The notes under the pieces: model-generated
Told to the model about the DNA's origin: nothing
Database searches by the model: none
What the model saw: only the letters and a program-made list of their open reading frames with translations
In this document: in pieces, positions 1-8,535 of the stretch
How positions within the stretch are numbered: the stretch's first letter is position 1
How the letters are laid out: every line of letters begins with the position of its first letter
Position numbers and translations under genes: made by a program
Source of the DNA: an uncultured Bacteroidota bacterium
GTDB taxonomy: Bacteria; Bacteroidota; Bacteroidia; UKL13-3
NCBI GenBank assembly: GCA_903883965.1
Contig: CAISCU010000026.1
Span: 1 to 48,837 of the forward strand
Direction of reading: 5' to 3'
Length of the DNA stretch: 48,837 bases

Positions 1-183
1 GGAATATTAAAAGATGAGTTTTTAATACATACCTATCGAGATATAGAACAAGCAAGGAAAGTTATTAAACAATCAATCTATATCTATAACAACAAAAGAC
101 CTCACCTGAGTTTAAACTATAAAACACCCAATTATGTACATAAAAAATCCCCAGTTGATTTAACAACTGAGGATCTTATTTAA
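1..183 (+). CDS. IS3-family transposase (OrfB), C-terminal end only
   Basis: Frame 1 is open from the first base to the TAA at 181-183 and encodes the last 60 residues of a DDE integrase-type transposase. The sequence GILKDEF, the YNNKRPH block and the following SLNYKTP are the usual end of the IS3/IS150-type OrfB rve domain, just after the catalytic glutamate of the DDE triad. The N-terminal part, with the two catalytic aspartates and any frameshifted OrfA, lies outside the window, so intactness cannot be judged. The IS end follows the stop within about 37 bases. Family assignment is confident; the exact IS is not identifiable here. Confidence 0.82.
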   Translation, partial: GILKDEFLIHTYRDIEQARKVIKQSIYIYNNKRPHLSLNYKTPNYVHKKSPVDLTTEDLI

Positions 184-220
184 TTATCTTTGAACTGTCA
201 ACTTATTCTAGGACGACTCA
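1..220 (+). mobile_element. right end of an IS3-family insertion sequence
   Basis: The transposase end is followed by a probable terminal inverted repeat at 191-220, which contains AACTGTCA and TAGGACGACTCA and finishes in CA, as IS3-family right ends do. The element boundary is inferred at 220. The neighbouring enoyl-CoA hydratase gene, on the other strand, ends at 236, so the element sits 15 bases beyond its stop codon without breaking it. The left end and the target duplication are outside the window and cannot be checked. Confidence 0.7.
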
Positions 221-235
221 ATGGCTGTAGCTTAA

Positions 236-1015
236 TTATTTGCCTTTGAAATTTGCTTTTCTTTTTTCTTGAAATGCAGCTGTACCTTCTATAAAATCTT
301 CAGAGCCAAAGAAGTTTCCAAATTCATGGATTTCAGTTTGAGCTCCGTCTGCCTTCTTTTCATATGAATCGTTCACACAACGGATGACACTGGCAACTGC
401 CAGAGGGGCTTTGAGTTTAATTTTGTTTAAAATAGACTCACAAGTATGCATGACTTCTTCTGTTGCAACCACATGGTTTACCAATCCAAATTGGAGGGCT
501 GTTTGTGCATCCATGATGTCGCCAGTTAATAGGTATTCCAATGCACGACCTTTGCCTATTAACTGTGGCAGGCGTTGTGTTCCTGCATAACCTGGTATGA
601 TACCTAAGTTTACTTCTGGTTGTCCAAATTTGGCTTTTTCTCCTGCTACACGCATGTGGCAAGCCATAGCCAATTCACAACCACCACCCAATGCAAATCC
701 GTAAATGGCTGCAATGACTGGTTTAGGACTGTTTTCAATGGTCTTTAACACAGCATGGCCATCAGCACTCATTTGAGTGCCTTGAACATTGTTGAAGCCT
801 GCAAATTCTGCAATATCTGCACCCGCAGCAAAAGCCTTGGTTCCTTTACCAGTTAAAATAACCCCATAGATAGATGGGTTTTCATAGATAGCCAAAACGG
901 CTGTTTTAATTTCACTCAATGTTTGAATATTGAGCGCATTTAATTTGTCTTCACGATTGATGGTAATGTAAAAAATACCATCTTTTTCATGGGTTTCTAT
1001 GTTTTGGAATTCCAT
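236..1015 (-). CDS. enoyl-CoA hydratase/isomerase family protein
   Basis: This is a 259-residue crotonase-fold enzyme of normal family length, expected to add water across 2-trans-enoyl-CoA thioesters in the cytoplasm. The oxyanion-hole segments FAAGADIAEF (near residue 66) and ALGGGCELAM (near 111) are intact. Both glutamates needed for hydratase chemistry are present, Glu114 and Glu134 (QPEVNLG), so a true hydratase is more likely than an isomerase or a decarboxylase. It is the last gene of a leftward group after gltX, a lipoprotein and a B12-binding subunit, with only 3 bases separating it from the latter. That pairing suggests a role in branched-chain or propionyl-type acyl-CoA metabolism, which is inference. 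Substrate specificity cannot be read from the sequence. Confidence 0.88.
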   Translation of the reverse strand: MEFQNIETHEKDGIFYITINREDKLNALNIQTLSEIKTAVLAIYENPSIYGVILTGKGTKAFAAGADIAEFAGFNNVQGTQMSADGHAVLKTIENSPKPVIAAIYGFALGGGCELAMACHMRVAGEKAKFGQPEVNLGIIPGYAGTQRLPQLIGKGRALEYLLTGDIMDAQTALQFGLVNHVVATEEVMHTCESILNKIKLKAPLAVASVIRCVNDSYEKKADGAQTEIHEFGNFFGSEDFIEGTAAFQEKRKANFKGK

Positions 1016-1018
1016 ATG

Positions 1019-1429
1019 TTAAAATGTCTTAGGATGGTTTGTTACCCATTCTTTGATATAGGTTGCAATGTCTGTTGTATTGGCTCCTGGAGTAAATATT
1101 TTACCTATGCCGAGTTCGTTTAAAACAACAATGTCTTCTTCAGGAATAATACCTCCGCCAGTTACCAACACATCATTCATGTTGTTTGCAACTAAGAGTT
1201 CTTTTAGTTTTTTAAATACAGTAAGGTGGGCGCCAGAAAGAATGCTTACTCCTATAACATCTACGTCTTCTTGAAGGGCAGCTTGAACAACCATTTCAGG
1301 TGTTTGTCTGAGTCCGGTATAAATCACTTCCATGCCTGCATCTCTCAATGCAGTGGCAATTACCTTTGCGCCACGGTCGTGTCCGTCTAAGCCAATTTTG
1401 GCAACCAATACGCGAATGGGTGTACTCAT
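1019..1429 (-). CDS. stand-alone cobalamin-binding (methylmalonyl-CoA mutase small-subunit type) protein
   Basis: The 136-residue protein consists only of the B12-binding Rossmann-like domain found at the C-terminus of methylmalonyl-CoA mutase. The DGHDRG motif at residues 15-20 places His17 as the lower axial ligand to cobalt. The later motifs SILSGAH and TGGGIIP are those that cradle the nucleotide tail. Such free-standing domains act as the small subunit of acyl-CoA mutases (methylmalonyl-, 2-hydroxyisobutyryl- or ethylmalonyl-type), pairing with a separately encoded catalytic chain. No catalytic chain is present in this window. The start codon overlaps the stop of the upstream lipoprotein gene (ATGA), suggesting coupled translation. 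The family is certain; the partner and substrate are unknown. Confidence 0.88.
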   Translation of the reverse strand: MSTPIRVLVAKIGLDGHDRGAKVIATALRDAGMEVIYTGLRQTPEMVVQAALQEDVDVIGVSILSGAHLTVFKKLKELLVANNMNDVLVTGGGIIPEEDIVVLNELGIGKIFTPGANTTDIATYIKEWVTNHPKTF

Positions 1430-2091
1430 TTTTTTGAAGACTTTGGTTTAGCTGGGTTTATGGTATTGAGTTTAAGTCTGCTCATTAACATATAATTTCT
1501 ATCTCTACAACGACTGTCTAACATAGCCTCAATTTTAGCCTCATCCATTTGGTAATAGTGGTTACGAACCTTATCATTGATTTGATTGTCAAATTCAGAA
1601 TTATTTACTGCGGCAGGTAGTTCAAGTGCTTCGTTGCTGCTGTAAAAATACCTTGGCACAAATACGTCTTCTAAATCTACACGGTTATCAAAAGGCATAT
1701 TGGCTTCGGTAAATGGATATATTTTCCATCCATTTTTACTTTCTTCTAATACAATGATGTTTTTGAGAGTATTGAAATTTGGGTCGTTCAAACCGACCAC
1801 AATATACTTGCCTAAGCTATTCAATACATAATCTTTACTCAATTGTATTTCGTGGTAATTGTAATTGGTTCTAACCATTATTGAAGTAGGTGCAATGTTG
1901 ATTGTAAAGGTATCAATGCTACCTTTAGTTGAAGCCATTTTACCAACCCAAGTACCAATTAAATTTTCTGGCGTATTGGCAAGTCGGGTTCCAGGTATAA
2001 CATCAAATTTTGCCATGTTACATGCAGTGAATACAATACTTACAAATACCAAAGTGTAAATGGGTTTTAAAATCGTTTGGATGTATTTCAT
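1426..2091 (-). CDS. hypothetical lipoprotein
   Basis: The protein has 221 residues with a type II signal peptide: a hydrophobic stretch ending in the lipobox FTAC, with Cys24 as the lipidation site. The mature part begins near LIGTWVGKM, a pattern seen in small lipocalin-like envelope proteins, but I do not recognise a defined family. The C-terminus is basic (PKPKSSKK). It lies between gltX (11-base gap) and the B12-binding subunit (4-base overlap), so it is probably co-transcribed with both. Nothing in it points to an enzymatic role. It is probably attached to the periplasmic face of the outer or inner membrane. Confidence 0.7.
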   Translation of the reverse strand: MKYIQTILKPIYTLVFVSIVFTACNMAKFDVIPGTRLANTPENLIGTWVGKMASTKGSIDTFTINIAPTSIMVRTNYNYHEIQLSKDYVLNSLGKYIVVGLNDPNFNTLKNIIVLEESKNGWKIYPFTEANMPFDNRVDLEDVFVPRYFYSSNEALELPAAVNNSEFDNQINDKVRNHYYQMDEAKIEAMLDSRCRDRNYMLMSRLKLNTINPAKPKSSKK

Positions 2092-2102
2092 ATGATCTAT
2101 GA

Positions 2103-3650
2103 TTAAATGTTTTTTAAAATTCTAGGGATTGCATTTAAAATGCGTTGAGTTGTTTCTTCTTTACCAAGTAATTGGCCAATTTCAAACAATGGTGGGCCAC
2201 CGGCTAAACCTGTCAGACAAACCCTGAACAGTTGTAAAAAATCTTTTGTTGTGAGGCCATTTTGCGCTAAAACTTGATTGTAAATTTGTTCAAGTTCAGT
2301 TGCACTAAATAAATTGGTATTTGAGACTTGTTCAGCAATTTGCTCTAAAACAATTTTACTTTTCTCGTTCCATTTTTTCTGAATGACCTGTTCGTCGTAG
2401 CTTGCTGGTGCCTCAAAAAAGTAATTGGCATAATTCCATAAATCGGCAGTAAAAGTTATTTTTTCCTTGACCAATTTGGCTATCTCTTGAATCTGTGCTG
2501 CATTGTATTTTGTATACGCATCTCCAAGTTTAGCTTTTGCTTGTTTTGCCAATTCATCTGCAATGATACTGTCATTTGTTTTTCTGATGTATTGTTGGTT
2601 GAACCATTTGGCTTTGTTTAAGTCAAATTTAGCACCGCTTTTGCTTACTCTTTCTAAACTGAATGCTTCGGCCAACTCTTCTAAACTAAAAATTTCTTGT
2701 TGTGTACCTGGGTTCCAACCAAGGAATGCCAATAAATTAACTACGGCCTCTGGCAAATAGCCAGATTCTCTGTAACCACTTGATACATCACCGGTATGAG
2801 GATCTTGCCAATACAATGGGAATACAGGAAATCCTAAACGGTCTCCATCTCTTTTGCTGAGTTTTCCATTACCTTCTGGTTTTAACAAAAGGGGTAAGTG
2901 GGCAAATTTGGGCATTTGTTCTTCCCAACCTAAATACCTGTACAACAATACATGCAATGGGGCAGATGGCAACCATTCTTCTCCTCTAATTACATGTGAA
3001 ATTTGCATCAAGTAATCATCTACCACATTGGCCATGTGATAGGTAGGCATGCCATCGCTTTTGTACAATACTTTGTCATCCATTTGAGAGGTATTGAAAC
3101 TCACCCAACCCCTAATTTCATCGTGGAATTTTACTTCTTCTTTTCTGGGTAACTTTATTCGAATAACATAAGGGTCTTCGTTCTGAAGACGTTTGTTGAC
3201 TTCATCCTCTGAAAGCGTAAGGCTATTTTTCATGCTGCCTCTTGTAATGGCATCGTACTTGGCATCTACATTACTCGCCTTCAATCTTTCACGCATTGAC
3301 TCTAATTCTTCAGGGGTATCAAATGCGTAATAGGCATGCCCTGCATCTAACAGCTGCATGACATAATTTTTATACAATGGTTTGCGTTCGCTCTGTCTGT
3401 ATGGAGCATGAGGGCCATCTCCAAATCCAACACCTTCAACCGGACTAATTGAAAGCCATTTTAAGGCTTCAATGATATAAGCCTCTGCTCCAGGAACAAA
3501 TCGGGTTTGGTCGGTATCTTCAATTCTTAAAATAAAATCTCCGCCATGTTTTTTGGCAAACAGGTAATTGTAAAGGGCTGTTCTAACTCCGCCTATATGC
3601 AAAGCACCTGTTGGGCTGGGTGCAAATCTAACGCGTACTCTTCTGTCCAT
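2103..3650 (-). CDS. gltX: glutamyl-tRNA synthetase
   Basis: The 515-residue class I aminoacyl-tRNA synthetase charges tRNA-Glu with glutamate in the cytoplasm. The HIGH-type motif is seen at residues 11-21 (PSPTGALHIGG) and the KMSKS-type motif as KLSKRDGDR near residue 265. The glutamyl-specific region with IRIEDTDQTR-like recognition (RIEDTDQTRF) follows the first motif. The C-terminal helical anticodon-binding part reaches to the end, and the overall length is normal for bacterial GluRS. It is the first gene of a leftward group and is divergent from frr, with 136 bases between the two start codons. No second GluRS or GatCAB gene is visible here. Confidence 0.97.
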   Translation of the reverse strand: MDRRVRVRFAPSPTGALHIGGVRTALYNYLFAKKHGGDFILRIEDTDQTRFVPGAEAYIIEALKWLSISPVEGVGFGDGPHAPYRQSERKPLYKNYVMQLLDAGHAYYAFDTPEELESMRERLKASNVDAKYDAITRGSMKNSLTLSEDEVNKRLQNEDPYVIRIKLPRKEEVKFHDEIRGWVSFNTSQMDDKVLYKSDGMPTYHMANVVDDYLMQISHVIRGEEWLPSAPLHVLLYRYLGWEEQMPKFAHLPLLLKPEGNGKLSKRDGDRLGFPVFPLYWQDPHTGDVSSGYRESGYLPEAVVNLLAFLGWNPGTQQEIFSLEELAEAFSLERVSKSGAKFDLNKAKWFNQQYIRKTNDSIIADELAKQAKAKLGDAYTKYNAAQIQEIAKLVKEKITFTADLWNYANYFFEAPASYDEQVIQKKWNEKSKIVLEQIAEQVSNTNLFSATELEQIYNQVLAQNGLTTKDFLQLFRVCLTGLAGGPPLFEIGQLLGKEETTQRILNAIPRILKNI

Positions 3651-3736
3651 AATGATGGGCGAAGATATATATTTTTGGCTAAATCAACTTTGATTTTAAA
3701 CCAAAAGGACTTTCCAAAAAGAAAATTCAAAAAATC

Positions 3737-3767
3737 TTGTGATAAACCCTTATCCATCCTTATTTTG
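3737..3767 (+). promoter_or_regulatory. candidate Bacteroidota-type promoter for frr
   Basis: A TTG at 3737-3739 and TATTTTG at 3761-3767 lie just upstream of the frr start at 3787. The -7 box is one base short of TAnnTTTG and the spacer is 21 bases, a little long. A second, exact TAnnTTTG match (TATTTTTG, 3670-3677) exists further upstream but lacks a -33 TTG. Assignment is tentative. Confidence 0.35.
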
Positions 3768-3786
3768 CGGGTTCAAATTCTGAATT

Positions 3787-4353
3787 ATGAGCGACCCAAG
3801 ATTAAAGCCTGTATTTGACGGTTTAAAAGAACAAATGGAAAAGGCAGTTGACCATGCTGCATCTGAGTTTACAAAAATTAGAGCAGGAAAGGCGCATCCT
3901 TCTATGCTTGATGCTGTAAAAGTAGATTATTACGGACAATTGGTGCCGATTAACCAAGTGGCCAGTGTAAACACACCAGATGCTAGAACCATTGCCATTC
4001 AGCCTTGGGAAAAGCCGATGTTACAAGCCATTGAAAAAGGAATCATTATTTCCAATTTGGGTTTCAATCCAACCAACGATGGTACCGTAATCAGAGTTGT
4101 ATTGCCTCCTTTAACTGAAGAAAGAAGAAAAGAGATTGTTAAGAAAGTAAAAAGTGAATCTGAAAATGCAAAGGTTGCCATCAGAAATATCAGAAAAGAC
4201 ATTAACGAGCAAGTGAAAAAATTGCAAAAAGATGGCTTGGCTGAAGATGAGGCAAAAAGTGCAGAACAACATGTTCAAAAAACCACCGACACTTTCATCA
4301 AAAAAATTGACGATTTAACTGCTGCCAAAGAAGCAGAAGTGATGCACGTATAG
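3787..4353 (+). CDS. frr: ribosome recycling factor
   Basis: This 188-residue protein matches the length (about 185) and the whole layout of ribosome recycling factor, which together with EF-G splits post-termination ribosomes. The start of the first long helix is followed by KIRAGKAHPSMLDAVKVDYYG. The domain II segment VASVNTPDARTIAIQPWEK is followed by the C-terminal helices containing EERRKEIVKKVK and AIRNIRKD, which are diagnostic. The gene is followed after 6 bases by the GT51 transglycosylase gene, implying co-transcription, although no functional link is evident. It is divergent from gltX. Confidence 0.97.
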   Translation: MSDPRLKPVFDGLKEQMEKAVDHAASEFTKIRAGKAHPSMLDAVKVDYYGQLVPINQVASVNTPDARTIAIQPWEKPMLQAIEKGIIISNLGFNPTNDGTVIRVVLPPLTEERRKEIVKKVKSESENAKVAIRNIRKDINEQVKKLQKDGLAEDEAKSAEQHVQKTTDTFIKKIDDLTAAKEAEVMHV

Positions 4354-4359
4354 CTTCAA

Positions 4360-6369
4360 ATGGCTTTGAATCCCGCTCAACTAAATCGTTTGAGAACATT
4401 TGGTATCAGAAGTCTAATGGTAATTGGCTTGCTGGTTTTGTTGTTCTTTCTAGGTTATTTTGGTTTTAGAACCAAAGTAATGGATTGGGGCTTAACCAAA
4501 GCCAAAACTAAAATTTACGAAAAATACAGAATTGTATTGAGCGTTGAAGAAGCCGGATTTGAAGGCTTTTCAAGCATGCATATCAAGGGTGTCAGTTTGG
4601 TTCCAGATCAAATGGACACGCTATTTAAAGTTCAAGATCTGAGACTGACTTTTAGTTTCTGGCAAGCTTGTTTAGGTGATTTAAAACTCAATAGTTTTGC
4701 CTTGTCTGATGGGTATTTACAATTGGTTAAACATGGTCAAATCAGAAATTTTGAGTCTTTGTTGCATCCTTTTGGGGATCCAAAAACTGAAAAGGAAAAA
4801 GAAAGTCCCAAAGAAAAAAACTATGCTGCCAGGTTTTATAAAATGATTAGCAGGTTTTTGAATAAAATTCCGAATAACTTGGTCTTGAAAAACTTTGGTA
4901 TAAAAGGGGTAGACGACACGCGTTTCTTTTCTTTTTTACTGACAGACACCCAATTACTCGATCAAAAACTCAATGCACAAATAGCCGTTTCGTCTAATTC
5001 GGTTCAACAGAATTGGCAATTGATGGGCGATTTAAACTTGTCTGAAAAAACTGCTACTATTTTGTTTGAAGGGGCCAATCAAGAAATTGTACAAATACCT
5101 TATTTGTTTGAAAGATTTGGCCTAAAAGCAGGCTTTAAAAGCATAAAGCTAGAGTTAGATGAGGTGAAAATGGCTGGAAAGGAGCTCAAGGTAAACGGAC
5201 AAGCTTCTGTCAGTCAGCTCTTGGTGAACCATCCTAAAATTGCTTCTCAAGATGTTGTTGTTAATAATGCAGCGTTTGATTTTGATTACTTAATAGGACC
5301 TCAATTTATTTCATTGGATAGTAGCTCTCGCATTCAGCTCAATGATTTTGTGATACATCCTTTTATAAAGTTTGAAAATGCTACCGATACGGTATTTTCT
5401 TTGTCTGTAGTAACAGAAGAATCAGCTGCTCAAAATTTCATCAATGCCCTGCCTGAAGGTTTGTTTACACATATTAGAGGCATGAAAGCCTCTGGTGATT
5501 TTTCGTATCGTTTAGATTTTGTTTACAACGAAAATAAGCCACAGGAAATGATTTTTGAAAGCAATCTCAGTAAAAAAGGTTTAAAAATTGAACAATTTGG
5601 AGAGGCCAATCTGAATAAAATGAATGGGGAGTTTGTGCATTACCCTTATGAGAATGGCAGGCCAACTAGGCCAATTGTTGTGGGTGTTTCTAACCCTAAT
5701 TTTACGCCATTGGCATTTATTTCGCCATTTTTGGCTAAATGTGTATTAACCACTGAAGACCCATCATTCTTTTACCATAGGGGATTTGTAACAGAAGCAT
5801 TCAGGCAATCAATTGTAAAAAATATTAGAACTGGAAAATTTAAGCGAGGAGCTAGTACCATTAGCATGCAATTGGTAAAGAATGTTTTTCTAACCAGAGA
5901 AAAAACCATGGCTAGAAAATTAGAAGAAATTTTGTTGGTTTACATCCTTGAAAACAATTACATCGTTCCCAAAGACCGGATGTTAGAAGTGTATTTCAAT
6001 ATTATAGAATGGGGTCCGAATGTATATGGAATAGGAGAAGCCGCAGAATTTTATTTTAAGAAACACCCATCTCAATTGACCCTGAGTGAATGTTTGTATT
6101 TGGCAACCATCATTCCTAGACCAAAAGGCTTTATGTGGCGTTTCAATTCAGATGGAACAGCAAAAGATTATTTAGAAAAATCATACCATTATTTGGCCAA
6201 TAAAATGTTGTTCCGCCAGTGGATTTTGCCAACAGATACCATAGGTTTAACACACCAGGTTCAATTGACAGGGCCGGCATTGCTTAAAGTAAAAAAGTCT
6301 GAACCAGATAGTTTATTGAGTGATTCTATGTTGCAGATGGAAATGAATACCATTACAGAACAAGAATAA
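4360..6369 (+). CDS. membrane-anchored GT51 transglycosylase with a long AsmA-like N-terminal region
   Basis: The 669-residue protein has one N-terminal transmembrane helix (about residues 15-36). A periplasmic region of about 400 residues follows, whose alternating beta-strand character resembles AsmA/DUF748 repeats. The C-terminal glycosyltransferase family 51 domain starts near residue 455. GT51 signatures are complete: the EDPSFFYHRG motif with catalytic Glu466, GASTISMQL, the second glutamate in ARKLEEILLVYILE, and YFNIIEWGPNVYGIGEAAE. The last block is closest to monofunctional MtgA. There is no penicillin-binding transpeptidase domain. It should polymerise lipid II glycan strands, or act on a related lipid-linked substrate, at the outer face of the inner membrane. 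The coding region ends 3 bases before the converging gene at 6373. The AsmA-like call rests on general appearance only. Confidence 0.82.
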   Translation: MALNPAQLNRLRTFGIRSLMVIGLLVLLFFLGYFGFRTKVMDWGLTKAKTKIYEKYRIVLSVEEAGFEGFSSMHIKGVSLVPDQMDTLFKVQDLRLTFSFWQACLGDLKLNSFALSDGYLQLVKHGQIRNFESLLHPFGDPKTEKEKESPKEKNYAARFYKMISRFLNKIPNNLVLKNFGIKGVDDTRFFSFLLTDTQLLDQKLNAQIAVSSNSVQQNWQLMGDLNLSEKTATILFEGANQEIVQIPYLFERFGLKAGFKSIKLELDEVKMAGKELKVNGQASVSQLLVNHPKIASQDVVVNNAAFDFDYLIGPQFISLDSSSRIQLNDFVIHPFIKFENATDTVFSLSVVTEESAAQNFINALPEGLFTHIRGMKASGDFSYRLDFVYNENKPQEMIFESNLSKKGLKIEQFGEANLNKMNGEFVHYPYENGRPTRPIVVGVSNPNFTPLAFISPFLAKCVLTTEDPSFFYHRGFVTEAFRQSIVKNIRTGKFKRGASTISMQLVKNVFLTREKTMARKLEEILLVYILENNYIVPKDRMLEVYFNIIEWGPNVYGIGEAAEFYFKKHPSQLTLSECLYLATIIPRPKGFMWRFNSDGTAKDYLEKSYHYLANKMLFRQWILPTDTIGLTHQVQLTGPALLKVKKSEPDSLLSDSMLQMEMNTITEQE

Positions 6370-6372
6370 TTG

Positions 6373-7806
6373 CTATTGGGTTATTGTTTTAAAAATTTTA
6401 AATGTATTTTCAGAATTGCCTTGTTTGATTGTATACGTTTGTTGGCATACAAATCCAGAATCAACTTGTAGTCTTTCTAAACCTATTTGATCTTCAACTT
6501 CAGAAAACCAATTGTCCCAAACATAATTAAAGGGTACTTTTTGGGCTTTTAGCTTTGTGAAACACCTGCCTGATTGGTAACAGGCCGAATCAAAAGGGTC
6601 TTTCTCTAAAAAATAGGGAATTCTGTAATCGGAAGCAACCAAAAGTGGTGTACTTTGATTGGTTTTTAAATAGCTACAAACACTGTCCTTTAACAACTGT
6701 TCCTCTTGGCTTAATAAGAGGTCTCTTTTTAAATTATAGGATGCAGGGTTGTTTAAAAACGGAAACACAAACATTGCTGCAACAATTGCAATGGGAATGA
6801 ATTTCAATCCTTGTTTGTGATGATTTTCAATATATAGGTTTACTACATTGTAGCCTTCAAGCACAATCAAAGCCATTAAAGGCATAATGCCATAAAAAAC
6901 ACGGGTAAGGCCCATTGAACCAAAAATTCCCAATGTCCAAAATAGTGTATGTGCCAAAAAAAATGCAACAAATACCAAGTAAATCAAAAATAATTTAGGG
7001 TTCAAAAACACCTGCTTTACAACGCTTAATTTATATTGATAACACAAAGACAATACTGCAATAATTAGCAAAGCATATTGTATAGGGCCAATCATAAAAT
7101 TGAGCTGAATGAAAAAATGATCCCAAGTACCTTTTCCATATATAGGATTTAAATAGGCATAAGGGATTTTGGTAAAAACCCAAAGTATGTCTTTGTATAC
7201 CCAAACGCCTGCTAAGCTCATCAATAGATGCCCTGCAGCCAATAATGCAAGGGCAATTTTATTTCTGTTGATTATGAAATAAATTGTCAGCACCAATAAA
7301 ATAATCAGTCCTTCTGAGCGCACAAAAGGCAAAAACGAAATTAAAAATGAGCCTTGAATTTCTTTTTTAATTGCAATCAAATAAATAGAGGCAATTAATA
7401 TGCATGCAAATAATGGCTCTGTTAAGCCAGTAAAATTAACACTAATCGTTAATGGCCATAACACTACTAAAAGCAAAAGCAATGCTGCATTTTTTATAGA
7501 ATAATGTTGCGCCAGTTTGTAGCTGAAATAAATTGCGCTAAAAGTGCAAATAGTATTAAACAATTTGATACCCTGAAAACCAAATTGGGCAAATGCCGAA
7601 GCCAAAAGGGTAAAAAAAGGTTTGCCCCAATGAAAAAAATACAAATGGGGGTGAGTAGGAGCATATTTTGCAATGAGGTAATGCAGCACGCTGTCTCCAC
7701 CATTTCCTATACCGTCAAACACAAAACAAGTTGATATAAAAACAGCAACTAAAACAGCAAATAAAAAATAGAATGATTTAACAGAGAACAGGGCTTTCTG
7801 AAACAT
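6373..7806 (-). CDS. polytopic membrane protein, GT-C/GT39-like glycosyltransferase candidate
   Basis: The 477-residue protein has about ten hydrophobic segments and a soluble C-terminal tail of about 110 residues. An acidic motif in the first extracytoplasmic loop (GNGGDSVLHY) and an FVRSEG motif later fit the GT-C fold of mannosyl- and arabinosyltransferases that use polyprenyl-phosphate sugars. It starts one base after the stop of a DPM-synthase-like GT2 gene, the pairing expected when one enzyme makes polyprenyl-phosphate mannose and the other uses it. The acceptor (protein, lipid or glycan) is unknown. The stop lies 3 bases from the converging GT51 gene. The family call is by topology and motif, not by a full match. 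Confidence 0.6.
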   Translation of the reverse strand: MFQKALFSVKSFYFLFAVLVAVFISTCFVFDGIGNGGDSVLHYLIAKYAPTHPHLYFFHWGKPFFTLLASAFAQFGFQGIKLFNTICTFSAIYFSYKLAQHYSIKNAALLLLLVVLWPLTISVNFTGLTEPLFACILIASIYLIAIKKEIQGSFLISFLPFVRSEGLIILLVLTIYFIINRNKIALALLAAGHLLMSLAGVWVYKDILWVFTKIPYAYLNPIYGKGTWDHFFIQLNFMIGPIQYALLIIAVLSLCYQYKLSVVKQVFLNPKLFLIYLVFVAFFLAHTLFWTLGIFGSMGLTRVFYGIMPLMALIVLEGYNVVNLYIENHHKQGLKFIPIAIVAAMFVFPFLNNPASYNLKRDLLLSQEEQLLKDSVCSYLKTNQSTPLLVASDYRIPYFLEKDPFDSACYQSGRCFTKLKAQKVPFNYVWDNWFSEVEDQIGLERLQVDSGFVCQQTYTIKQGNSENTFKIFKTITQ

Positions 7807-7807
7807 G

Positions 7808-8521
7808 TTAATTCATTTTGAGCATGCCGTATTTTAAAATACAATAAATAGCCCTGAACCCATCTTTCCAGTTAATTTTTTTGCCTTCTGCATAGGTTCT
7901 GCCATAATATGAAATACCCACTTCATAAATACGGATATTGGGAATTCTACTTATTTTAGCTGTGACTTCAGGTTCAAAGCCAAATCTTTTTTCTGTTAAT
8001 TGTAAGTTTTTAATAGTGTCTGCTTTAAATAATTTGTAGCAGGTTTCCATGTCTGTCAAGTTCAAATTGGTGAACATATTTGATAAAAAAGTAAGTACGG
8101 AATTACCTATAGAATGCCAGAAAAACAAAATTCTATGCGGGTTACCTCCCATGAATCGTGAACCATAAACAATATCAGCAAAGCCGTTAACGATTGGTTT
8201 CAGCAAAAGATTGTATTCTTCTGGGTCATATTCTAAATCGGCATCTTGAATGATGATATAATCGCCTTTTGCTTCCTTGATGCCTGTGTGAATTGCAGCA
8301 CCTTTTCCTTTGTTCTTGTTGTGTTCAATAAACCGAATACTTGTATGTTTCTGCATCAATTCATGAATGACTTTGCCAGTTTCATCAGTAGAACAATCAT
8401 TTACAATAATGATTTCTTTTTCAATTTGCTGGATGAGTTGAACCGTTTCAATTTTCTCTAAAATGAGGTGAATGGTTTTGGCCTCGTTATAGGCTGGAAT
8501 GATGATGGATAATACTGCCAT
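7808..8521 (-). CDS. GT2 glycosyltransferase, dolichyl/polyprenyl-phosphate mannose synthase-like
   Basis: This 237-residue cytoplasmic GT-A fold enzyme begins with [13 protein letters not shown] and has the nucleotide-binding NDCSTDET segment and the DxD metal motif at Asp93-Asp95 (QDADLEYDP). The central GSRFMGG block is characteristic of the DPM1/DPMS subgroup, which transfers mannose or glucose from the nucleotide sugar to polyprenyl phosphate. It has no C-terminal membrane domain, as in the short, soluble DPM1 type. It is encoded directly before the GT-C-like enzyme (1 base apart) and 14 bases after the efflux adaptor gene. The sugar is not determinable from sequence. Confidence 0.82.
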   Translation of the reverse strand: MAVLSIIIPAYNEAKTIHLILEKIETVQLIQQIEKEIIIVNDCSTDETGKVIHELMQKHTSIRFIEHNKNKGKGAAIHTGIKEAKGDYIIIQDADLEYDPEEYNLLLKPIVNGFADIVYGSRFMGGNPHRILFFWHSIGNSVLTFLSNMFTNLNLTDMETCYKLFKADTIKNLQLTEKRFGFEPEVTAKISRIPNIRIYEVGISYYGRTYAEGKKINWKDGFRAIYCILKYGMLKMN

Positions 8522-8535
8522 GATAGGTGTTTTGA

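Noticed and set aside
3546-3818. Plus-strand open frame spanning the gltX start and the frr start
   Set aside because: It overlaps two certain genes and has no recognisable product; the region is better explained as the divergent promoter zone.
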